From an uncultured Clostridia bacterium (GTDB lineage: Bacteria > Bacillota > Clostridia > Oscillospirales > Oscillospiraceae), in the NCBI GenBank assembly GCA_945635805.1, contig CALZCW010000005.1, positions 1 through 13,506 of the forward strand: a DNA stretch of 13,506 nucleotides, written 5' to 3'. Shown in pieces: positions 6,514-12,573 of this stretch. The notes under the pieces are model-generated. The model did no database searches. It was not told the DNA's origin and saw only the letters and a list, made by a program, of their open reading frames with translations. How positions within the stretch are numbered: position 1 is the first letter of the stretch; every line of letters starts with the position of its first letter. Made by a program: the position numbers and the translations under genes.

Positions 6514-7113
6514 ATGATTTGCAGCAAATGCGGCGCGAGCAATCCCTCGGATGTGCAGTTCTGCACTTCCTGCGGGGCGGCGATGGCCCGACCCAACAAC
6601 CGTCCCGGCGGCCCTGACCCGGCAAAAAAACGCCGCACTATCGTTCTGGCCGCTGCTGCCCTGTGTATCCTGGCGCTGATCCTGGTCCTGGCCATCTCTC
6701 TTTCCGGCTCCGGCGCGTCCCATGCCGCCGACGACCTCTGCGATGCCGTTCTTGCCCTTGACCTCAACAAGGCCCTGGATATGCTGCCGCCGGCAGTGCG
6801 GGATTATGTTTCGGAGGACCTGGCTCTCTCCGATGCCAGGGTCCGCATCATCAGCACCGAGCCTCTGGACGCCTCCGCCGTCAAGGATATTGACGAGCTT
6901 TACGGTATGTACTTTGACACCGACGCGGGCTATGTGGAGGAGGCGGCTCTGGTCTATGTGGACATCGTCCTGCCCAACGGCACCCTGACCGACGACTACA
7001 TCCCGCTGATCATGATCTGCGTCGGAGGCGAGTGGTATCTGGACCTGCCGGGCACGGCGGACATTATCGGCGAAGCCGGCTGGGATCTGGACGGTTTTTC
7101 CTTCCTTTTCTGA
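6514..7113 (+). CDS. Zinc-ribbon single-pass membrane protein of unknown function
   Basis: A 199-residue protein. The N-terminus is a zinc ribbon (Cys3, Cys6, Cys17, Cys20; MICSKCGASN and CTSCG), of the kind found at the front of many Firmicutes membrane proteins. A Pro/Arg/Lys linker follows (about 22-41), then one membrane segment (about 43-64) and an extracellular domain of about 135 residues rich in acidic and aliphatic residues. The end of that domain (EWYLDLPGTADIIGE) looks like the closing strand of a small NTF2-like or DUF4878-like fold, but that is a guess. The ATG is set by CAGGAGG 9 bases upstream. It has its own promoter and a strong terminator, so it looks monocistronic. The function is not recognised. 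Confidence 0.85.
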   Translation: MICSKCGASNPSDVQFCTSCGAAMARPNNRPGGPDPAKKRRTIVLAAAALCILALILVLAISLSGSGASHAADDLCDAVLALDLNKALDMLPPAVRDYVSEDLALSDARVRIISTEPLDASAVKDIDELYGMYFDTDAGYVEEAALVYVDIVLPNGTLTDDYIPLIMICVGGEWYLDLPGTADIIGEAGWDLDGFSFLF

Positions 7114-7144
7114 TTTTCTGTCCCCCGCAATGACATAAAAAACG

Positions 7145-7181
7145 GCTGCTGCAAGACTTCCGGTCTTGCAGCAGCTTTTTT
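7145..7181. terminator. Bidirectional intrinsic terminator between zinc-ribbon gene and phage operon
   Basis: A 13-bp perfect stem (GCTGCTGCAAGAC 7145-7157 with 7163-7175), a 5-base loop, then TTTTTT at 7176-7181. On the other side AAAAAA at 7137-7142 gives a T-tract for leftward transcripts. It serves both the zinc-ribbon gene and the last phage gene, which ends at 7189. Confidence 0.88.
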
Positions 7182-7188
7182 GCCGTTG

Positions 7189-7533
7189 TTACGGCATTTC
7201 CAGGAACTTGATCTTGTAGCGCACCAGGTTCTCACTGGGCTCCTCGATGACCTCCAGATCCGTCATCAGCACCGAGACGGCGGACCAGCAGGGGTGCTTC
7301 AGCGCACCGGTGCCACCGGAGATAAACAGGTTGGACAGTGTGATGATGCTGTTGTAGGCCGTGCTGCCGTGGAACACGCCCTCGCAGAGGAACACACGGC
7401 CCAGTCTGCCGTGATTGGTCACGGTCCATCTGCCGTTGTCATCCCCCTCGATGTCCAGGTCCCGGGCATAAACAATACGGAAGGTCTCCGGGTTATTGGG
7501 CCAGGTAAAGGTCCCAAATTGCATTGCTGTCAT
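7189..7533 (-). CDS. Small phage tail or baseplate-like protein
   Basis: A 114-residue protein, the last gene of the phage operon. The opening FGTFTWPNNPETFRI, a central RVFLCEGVFHG and the closing VRYKIKFLE resemble the N-terminal domain of phage DNA-circularisation/baseplate hub proteins (XkdP- or Mu gp43-like families), which are usually much longer. Here the protein ends on its own stop codon just before the terminator. I chose the ATG at 7533 because AAAGGAG lies 9 bases upstream; a longer frame opening inside the preceding gene has no such support. It begins 25 bases after the tail-tube-like gene. Family assignment rests on pattern memory and is tentative. Confidence 0.55.
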   Translation of the reverse strand: MTAMQFGTFTWPNNPETFRIVYARDLDIEGDDNGRWTVTNHGRLGRVFLCEGVFHGSTAYNSIITLSNLFISGGTGALKHPCWSAVSVLMTDLEVIEEPSENLVRYKIKFLEMP

Positions 7534-7558
7534 TGCTCGCTCCTTTCTTCGATGTGGA

Positions 7559-7945
7559 CTATGTGCTTTCCGTGCGTCCGGCGGCGACCAGCTCCGCCTC
7601 CTCCACCACATCGCCTCCGCTCTGGCAGCAGCGGGTGATGGAGGTGAATTCGCAGCCGGTATAGACCACAGTCCTGCCGCAGCCGGTCAGCGTCAACGAA
7701 AAGGCATGCAGATCATGGAGAAGAAGGGGGTCTTCAATGATATTCGTATCCAGCAGCAGACGGTTCAGCTTTACCCGGTAGGTCAGCGCGCCGGGAATCC
7801 AACGGCTTGCCTTGTTTTCCCCGACGGCTCTGACCGCCGACGTTTTACACTCTGTCTGCTCACGGAAGCTTTGGAGCATACCGACGCGGGTACTGCCGAG
7901 CTTGACCGTATACGCCTTAGGCAGGGGGATCGCTTCATAGGACAT
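7559..7945 (-). CDS. Putative phage tail tube-like protein
   Basis: A 128-residue protein with the shape expected of a tail tube subunit: beta-rich, beginning with KLGSTRVGMLQSF, a middle GALTYRVKLNRLLLD, and an end (SGGDVVEEAELVAAG) similar in pattern to the closing strands of XkdM/gp19-type tubes. Its place directly after the tail-terminator candidate fits that role. The ATG has GGTGAGAG upstream and lies 11 bases after the preceding stop. It contains five Cys residues (one in FREQTECK, one in LTGCG, one in YTGCE and a CC pair), which is rather many for a tube protein. No motif settles the function, so the call rests mainly on order and general pattern. Confidence 0.5.
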   Translation of the reverse strand: MSYEAIPLPKAYTVKLGSTRVGMLQSFREQTECKTSAVRAVGENKASRWIPGALTYRVKLNRLLLDTNIIEDPLLLHDLHAFSLTLTGCGRTVVYTGCEFTSITRCCQSGGDVVEEAELVAAGRTEST

Positions 7946-7956
7946 GATCTCTCACC

Positions 7957-8385
7957 TCACACGCTTTCCACCTGAAAATTCAGGGCTTCATAGATCAGCA
8001 GGGCACTGCAGCGGTAGTAGTCGGCATCAGGGTCGAAGTGGACGTTGTTCACGATGATCTTTCGGAGGGTCTGACCCGTGCCGCCTGCCAGGAGGACTTG
8101 GACGGCGGCCTGCATCGTCTCATAGCAGGCAGTTCCGCCGCTCTTGTAGGGAGAATAGACATCCAACACCACCGTAGTTGCGGCCAGAAAGCCGGTGCAA
8201 ACGTTCTGATCAGTATCGGCCCCCAAATAGTCTCCGATGGCAATGGGCCTGAGCTCGACTCCCTTCCCGCCGACGGTGACCATGGGCGACTGGAGCCTGG
8301 GCAGTTTCGTCATTGGGAACTCCGTCAGGCAGTGGAGTCCGGCATTGGTGAGAAGCTGGTAGATTCTTGGTTTTATGTCAACCAC
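7957..8385 (-). CDS. Putative tail terminator / neck completion protein
   Basis: About 142 residues with an alternating helix and strand pattern (IKPRIYQLLTNAG, then PRLQSPMVTV, TTVVLDVYSPYKSG, MQAAVQVLLAG, and a final DADYYRCSALLIYEAL). This resembles tail terminators such as lambda gpU or SPP1 gp17. I place the start at the GTG at 8385 because AGGAGG lies 12 bases upstream; an in-frame GTG nine codons earlier (8412) has no ribosome site. With this start the gene overlaps the end of the upstream gene by 13 bases, which suggests translational coupling. It stands third after the major capsid gene, the usual place for this protein. Confidence 0.55.
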   Translation of the reverse strand: MVDIKPRIYQLLTNAGLHCLTEFPMTKLPRLQSPMVTVGGKGVELRPIAIGDYLGADTDQNVCTGFLAATTVVLDVYSPYKSGGTACYETMQAAVQVLLAGGTGQTLRKIIVNNVHFDPDADYYRCSALLIYEALNFQVESV

Positions 8386-8711
8386 GGATCCATGTCGCCT
8401 CCTTCCACGCACAGTCCCCAGGTGAAAAGCTGCTCATTGCGGTAGAGGATGGTATCGGCCCGGCGGACGGTATAGGCCTTCTCTCCGATGATCAGGCACT
8501 CCGGATGCTTGGCGGCCAGGTCAGGCAGCGCGATAAAGAGGTATTGTCCCCGGGGGATAATGCCGCCGGTGTCCACCATGCGCTCCATATTCTGCCAGCT
8601 TTTGGACGTGACCAACTGGAAGAAGACCTTACTGCTGTAGGCGACGCCGTTATAGGTGACAATGGCGTCGCTGCCGTAGTCCTTGATGAGCTTTTTGATC
8701 AGATCCTTCAT
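8373..8711 (-). CDS. Putative head closure (stopper) protein
   Basis: A 112-residue protein, helical at the start (MKDLIKKLIKDYGSDA) and then strand-rich, like phage head-closure proteins (SPP1 gp16 or HK97 gp7 type) that plug the connector after DNA packaging. The ATG at 8711 overlaps the preceding stop as ATGA, so translation is coupled. A longer in-frame start inside the preceding gene was not used. The assignment comes from gene order and fold pattern; no diagnostic motif is visible. Confidence 0.55.
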   Translation of the reverse strand: MKDLIKKLIKDYGSDAIVTYNGVAYSSKVFFQLVTSKSWQNMERMVDTGGIIPRGQYLFIALPDLAAKHPECLIIGEKAYTVRRADTILYRNEQLFTWGLCVEGGDMDPWLT

Positions 8712-9061
8712 ACCGTCACCCCACGGAAGGAAAAGGGATCGGCGCACCAGGGCGCGATCAGGCGCATGGCCATCTGCACCGGCGCTGAGCGGTCATTGTC
8801 GAAGCTTACCTTCAGCGTTCCGGCGGTAAAGTCCGCCAGATTTCCCTCCTCAAACTGCCGCATGGCCGCCACCGCCAGCAAAACGGAGGCTATGACGATG
8901 ACTTCATTGCACTCCGTCGTGTCCACATCGGGCCGCAGCCGTGCGCGGATCTCCTGCTCCACCGCCACGCAGACCACCGACAGCAGATTAAGCCGGTCAC
9001 CGTCCAGCGTGCCCAGAAACACGCCTGCCAGGTTGCGGACCTGAATACTGTTGCCGTCCAT
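8708..9061 (-). CDS. Putative head-tail connector (adaptor) protein
   Basis: A 117-residue, mostly helical protein directly after the capsid gene (2-base gap). The features are an early LLSVVCVAVEQEIRARL helix, a long helix IVIASVLLAVAAMRQFE, and the turn ADFTAGTLKVSFDN. This resembles HK97 gp6/SPP1 gp15-like adaptors, which sit under the portal. The start ATG has only a weak ribosome site (GGAAAT), so it is likely translated by coupling to the capsid gene. Its stop overlaps the next start. Confidence 0.6.
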   Translation of the reverse strand: MDGNSIQVRNLAGVFLGTLDGDRLNLLSVVCVAVEQEIRARLRPDVDTTECNEVIVIASVLLAVAAMRQFEEGNLADFTAGTLKVSFDNDRSAPVQMAMRLIAPWCADPFSFRGVTV

Positions 9062-9063
9062 GC

Positions 9064-10089
9064 TCAGATTTCCAGCATCTTGGCGGCGTCGGCGCAGATC
9101 TTGCTGAAGCCGCAGATGGAGGTGATGGCGGCGCGCTCCAGCTGGCGGTCGATGAGCTTGTCATACTCCACGCACACGTCGCCGGCGCGTACCATCTCCA
9201 GGGTATAGCGGCGGTCAAAGGCAAGGACGGCGTCGTCACCGACCTCCTCAGCCCGCAGCAGCTCGGCACCCAGCGGCGTGGCGAACTTGCCGGTGCCCTG
9301 GAAATTCAGGCCCGTCAGAGGATTCTGCAGCTCATCCAACTGCAGGAGACGAACCATGGTGGAGGTGTTGACCAGCATGGTATTCATCTCATAGGGATGG
9401 AACTGGGCCCAGAACTCCACCAACTGGTCATAGCCGAGAGTGCCGGCAGTGCCGGAAATGGGCGATGCGCCGACGGAGAAGGACGTGCAGCCGTTGCCGT
9501 TGCCGTCGCCGTTGATAATGACGTTGACCGCGTCGGCAAGCTGAAGCTTCTGGATGTGGCTGCCGATCTGCCGAAGCATGACGGAGAACATATCCAGCTT
9601 CTGGAAGCGCAGTGCCTCATAGGAAGCCACCAGCATTCTTCCGCGCTTGTGCAGAGAGATGAGGTTTTCCTTGCTGCGGATGGTGGTGGCGGGAATGGCC
9701 GCGCCCTCGCCCACCTCCATCAGGGACTTCTCGTCGTCGGTGGGGACGGAATAGATGCTGCGGTAGTCCATGGCGTCGATGTCGGTGACGGTGGCGACGA
9801 TGGAGGGCAGAATGTTGTTCTCCTCCATACCCTGGCGGACGACGCGGGCGATGAATTCGGGGAACAGGACGGCGGATTCAAAGGTGGAGAAGAATTTTTC
9901 CACCGTATCGGACCCGATGCCCTTTGCGCGGATGCCGAAGCGCTTGAGCTGGCGCTGGAAGGCGTCGGTGCCCTCCAGAGCGGTGCCCTTGTAGGCCTCA
10001 GAGGGGTCCAGGCTCTCCAGAACCTGGGAGAATGACTTGCCGCTTTCGCGGTACATACCTTTTTCCAGACGAATATTATCAAATGCCAT
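9064..10089 (-). CDS. HK97-fold major capsid protein
   Basis: A 341-residue protein with the general pattern of the Firmicutes HK97-fold capsid family. It has a charged N-arm of about 75 residues, an E-loop region around 100-160 (DYRSIYSVPTDDEKS, then GEGAAIPATTI), the P-domain spine helix (YEALRFQKLDMFSVMLRQIG) near 175-200, and an A-domain with NTMLVNTSTMVRLLQLDELQNP near 230-260. The ending FDRRYTLEMVRAGDVCVEYDKLIDRQ is typical. The size fits a capsid in which a separate scaffold (see the nested frame at 10472-10789) is used instead of a long delta domain. The ATG follows AAAGGAGG. It is flanked by the decoration-like gene and the connector genes. Confidence 0.85.
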   Translation of the reverse strand: MAFDNIRLEKGMYRESGKSFSQVLESLDPSEAYKGTALEGTDAFQRQLKRFGIRAKGIGSDTVEKFFSTFESAVLFPEFIARVVRQGMEENNILPSIVATVTDIDAMDYRSIYSVPTDDEKSLMEVGEGAAIPATTIRSKENLISLHKRGRMLVASYEALRFQKLDMFSVMLRQIGSHIQKLQLADAVNVIINGDGNGNGCTSFSVGASPISGTAGTLGYDQLVEFWAQFHPYEMNTMLVNTSTMVRLLQLDELQNPLTGLNFQGTGKFATPLGAELLRAEEVGDDAVLAFDRRYTLEMVRAGDVCVEYDKLIDRQLERAAITSICGFSKICADAAKMLEI

Positions 10090-10107
10090 ATATGCTGCCT
10101 CCTTTGC

Positions 10108-10449
10108 TTACAGCAGGAATGTGACGGTGTTCTTGGTGGTGTTCACGTTGACCACCAGGTATTCCTTCGCGCCTGTCAGGACCTTGACCTTGTTGGATGC
10201 CGCGCCGGCAAGGGCGCAGTAGCCCACGTTGGGAGCCGTGCCGCTGTAGGCGGCGGTGACGAAACCGCGCACGGTGACGGTGGCATTCTTTCCGTGGATA
10301 TTCTCCACGAAGCCGTGGATGGGGTTGCCGTCTGCGCAGGCAGAGACGGCGCTGTTGCTGCTGAATTTGCAGACCGCGCCGGCCACAAGGGATGTATCGG
10401 CAGAGGCGGTGACGCACTGCTGACCGATGGAATCAAAAGAGATGGACAT
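10108..10449 (-). CDS. Putative capsid decoration / head stabilisation protein
   Basis: A 113-residue protein rich in Ser, Thr, Ala, Val and Gly with regular beta-strand periodicity (SLVAGAVCKFSSNSAV, KNATVTVRGFVTAAYSG, VKVLTGAKEYLVVNV, TVTFLL). It resembles DUF2190-like head-decoration proteins, which trimerise on the capsid surface. ACGGAGG lies ahead of the ATG. It lies between the protease and the capsid gene, where lambda gpD-type proteins usually lie. The exact family is not certain. Confidence 0.6.
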   Translation of the reverse strand: MSISFDSIGQQCVTASADTSLVAGAVCKFSSNSAVSACADGNPIHGFVENIHGKNATVTVRGFVTAAYSGTAPNVGYCALAGAASNKVKVLTGAKEYLVVNVNTTKNTVTFLL

Positions 10450-10471
10450 AAATTTTACCTCCGTAATGTAA

Positions 10472-10789
10472 TTAAATAATGTAGGCGTCCTCCAGTCTGG
10501 CGGGCAGGCTCTGGGGACGGGGAAGCTGAGCCTCCGGCGGGAACAGAACGGCGGCCTTCTGGGCCATGGCGGCCTTCAGCGTCCGAAGCTGGCGGCTGTC
10601 CAGGGCGGAAAAGGCCTTCTGCAAGGTGGCCTCGTCGGCCCCGAAATCCAGCAGCAGGCCGAGAGACACCGTCTCAGCCACCATAGTCTCCCGGCACTCG
10701 CGGCCGAACTGCGCCTCCTCTTCCAGAGCCTTGAGACGGTCGCACAGCTCCGGCGTGCCGGATTTTGTGACAAGCTCCTGCAATGTCAT
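10472..10789 (-). CDS. Nested in-frame scaffold protein (candidate)
   Basis: The ATG at 10789 is in frame with the protease gene (its Met197). It is preceded by AAAGGAGGTG at 10804-10795 with 7 bases to the ATG, one of the strongest ribosome sites in the window. It would yield a 105-residue protein, rich in Leu, Ala and Glu (LCDRLKALEEEAQF, then LQKAFSALDSRQLRTLKAAM). That matches a helical scaffold made apart from the protease. The arrangement is the same as in phage lambda, where Nu3 is made from inside gene C. No experiment can be inferred; the claim rests on the ribosome site and domain boundary. Confidence 0.6.
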   Translation of the reverse strand: MTLQELVTKSGTPELCDRLKALEEEAQFGRECRETMVAETVSLGLLLDFGADEATLQKAFSALDSRQLRTLKAAMAQKAAVLFPPEAQLPRPQSLPARLEDAYII

Positions 10790-11377
10790 GCACACACCTC
10801 CTTTGCGCTTCAGCACACCGGCCTGTCTCTGGGCAGGCACGGCGACGAAGGAAAATTCGTAGGCGTCGGTGGGGTCGCACAAAACCGCATAGCAGGTCCG
10901 GCCGTCATAGTCCAGGCCCTTGCGGTGTTCGCAGGCGCCATAGGGCTTTCCGCAGACGGAGCAGACCGTGCGCCGGACGGCGCAGCCCACCGAGACCTCC
11001 TTTTTGATGCCGCCCTCGATCTCGGAGATGAGGTCGGCGTTTTTCTCCGTGCGGAGCATATAGCAGTGGGCACGGATATAGCTCGCGCCGTTTTCAGAGA
11101 GGACCTCCGTGTCAAAAATACGGGCAATTTGGCGTTCTGCCGACCAGTCGTGGTCCGCGATCCCCGTTTTTCCCCGGAAGAGCTCCGCCAAAACCGGCAG
11201 GGCGGCGGTGTCGAAGCGCTCATAGTCCCGGTCGGGCAGGTCGTCGCACAGCCGGACGCTGAAGCAGTAGACCTCCTCGGCCTTGAGCGGCGTTTTGGAA
11301 TAGAGGTTGATCTTCGCCAGCTGTGCCTCGTCGGGATGACCCGAGGCGGTCACAGCGGCGGCCTTTTGGATGTTCAA
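10472..11377 (-). CDS. Prohead protease with cysteine-rich insert and C-terminal scaffold region
   Basis: A 301-residue protein. The HK97/S78-type protease pattern is visible: GIADHDW with His76, a strand-rich middle, then GGIKKEVSVG with Ser129, and the closing YEFSFVAVPAQRQAGV at 173-188. This enzyme would trim capsid and scaffold inside the procapsid. Between Ser129 and the closing motif is a cluster of cysteines: Cys139, Cys142, Cys149, His151, and then Cys162 and Cys167, which looks like a small zinc-binding insert. Residues 197-301 are helical and look like scaffold; they follow a strong internal ribosome site. The start is a TTG at 11377 with AAGGAG 7 bases upstream, overlapping the end of the portal gene. 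No ATG lies nearby. The catalytic third residue is not evident. Confidence 0.75.
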   Translation of the reverse strand: MNIQKAAAVTASGHPDEAQLAKINLYSKTPLKAEEVYCFSVRLCDDLPDRDYERFDTAALPVLAELFRGKTGIADHDWSAERQIARIFDTEVLSENGASYIRAHCYMLRTEKNADLISEIEGGIKKEVSVGCAVRRTVCSVCGKPYGACEHRKGLDYDGRTCYAVLCDPTDAYEFSFVAVPAQRQAGVLKRKGGVCMTLQELVTKSGTPELCDRLKALEEEAQFGRECRETMVAETVSLGLLLDFGADEATLQKAFSALDSRQLRTLKAAMAQKAAVLFPPEAQLPRPQSLPARLEDAYII

Positions 11378-11381
11378 AGAA

Positions 11382-12521
11382 TCACTCCTTGTTCATTTCC
11401 CGTTCCAACTGAGCGGTTTGGGCGCGGACGTAACCGGCCTGGGCTTCCTCCGTCAGATCCTGCAGGCTGATCTCGTCCCAGACGACGGTGGGGGTGCAGG
11501 CAAAGCCGCTGAGCCGGAGCCAGAGGGTGCAGATGCGCTCCAGGGCAGGCTCCACGGCCCGACGGATGGCCCACAGCTCGCTGGTGAGCAGGTCCGCCTG
11601 CTGACGGCTCATGCGTTCGGTGCTGGACCAGCTCAGACCCAGCAGGAAGGGTGGCAGGCCGGTCTTTGCCACCAGTTGCTCCAGAAGCTGCCGCACAGGG
11701 ATCTCCGAGTCCAGTATCGGGCCGTCGGCGCCGATGACCTTGACCGACACGTCGCCCACGGCCACGAAATCCCGCACCACGCCGTTTTTGGAATCCTGCA
11801 TGGCCGCCGACCACTCTTTTGCAATGGTCTCGGCGTGGCTGGCGGCGGCGGTGCGCTCAAAGCTGTCGCCGGTGGGCTTGCAGACCACCGCGTAGCGCAC
11901 GTTGCCCGCCCGTTCCCAGTTGACGCCGAGGGTGTGGTAGATCTTCAGCAGGATGTCCGACAAAAAGGGCATGCTCCGCAGCAGGGAGACGCCGTAGGGA
12001 TTGGCAGGCTCCGGGTTGAGGGTAGTCAGAAGCAGCAGGTGCTGATAGGGCAGCGGCCGCAGACAGCCCCTTTCATCCGGGCCGCAGATCGTGACGTCCA
12101 GAGGACTTGCGCCCTCCTCGATCTGCAGTGCCGACACGTCGCCCCAGCAGAGGGCCGCCAACTGCCCACCCGCCACCACCATCTCCCCGATGGCTCTGCC
12201 GTAGAGCAGCAGGGAATCCAGGTAGGCCGACAGAAAGCTGTGGATGCCGAACTGGGCGCGGCCGCAGGGCACTGTCCGCAGGAAGTGCTGAAGGCCCTCC
12301 TGCCCCTGGGGACAGGTCACCGTGAAGCCGCCCACCAGACGCACCAGCTTGGTAATGGCGGCGTCCAGCACCGGCAGGGCCTCCCGCATGGAGCGGTAGA
12401 GCTGAAACTCCGTGCCGCAGAGGGGGATGTAGGACTTCAGGGAGCCGAAGGGGTGTCCCTGTCCGCCGCGAAGCTGGGTGACCGCCGCCCCCACCGGCTG
12501 TTCAGGTTGCTTGCGTTTCAT
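11382..12521 (-). CDS. Phage portal protein
   Basis: A 379-residue protein. Portal features include the N-terminal GTEFQLYRSMREALPVLDAAI helix region (about 36-56), DSLLLYGRAIGEMVV (near 103-117), WGDVSALQIEEG, the NPYGVSLLRSMPF region near 177-189, and the GLPPFLLGLSWSSTERMSRQQADLL segment near 289-313, a typical portal crown region. Portals form the dodecameric DNA channel at one capsid vertex and dock the terminase. ATG 12521 is set by AAAGGAGG 6 bases upstream; an upstream in-frame start six codons earlier lies across that site and was rejected. It is short for the family (often 400-500). It stands 52 bases after the terminase stop. Confidence 0.85.
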   Translation of the reverse strand: MKRKQPEQPVGAAVTQLRGGQGHPFGSLKSYIPLCGTEFQLYRSMREALPVLDAAITKLVRLVGGFTVTCPQGQEGLQHFLRTVPCGRAQFGIHSFLSAYLDSLLLYGRAIGEMVVAGGQLAALCWGDVSALQIEEGASPLDVTICGPDERGCLRPLPYQHLLLLTTLNPEPANPYGVSLLRSMPFLSDILLKIYHTLGVNWERAGNVRYAVVCKPTGDSFERTAAASHAETIAKEWSAAMQDSKNGVVRDFVAVGDVSVKVIGADGPILDSEIPVRQLLEQLVAKTGLPPFLLGLSWSSTERMSRQQADLLTSELWAIRRAVEPALERICTLWLRLSGFACTPTVVWDEISLQDLTEEAQAGYVRAQTAQLEREMNKE

Positions 12522-12573
12522 AGAAAACCTCCTTTCCAAAAAGTTGATAAACGCAGGTGCGTGTTATCCTTGT

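Noticed and set aside
12522..12539. Six-codon longer start of the portal gene
   Set aside because: It covers the AAAGGAGG site that serves the ATG at 12521.
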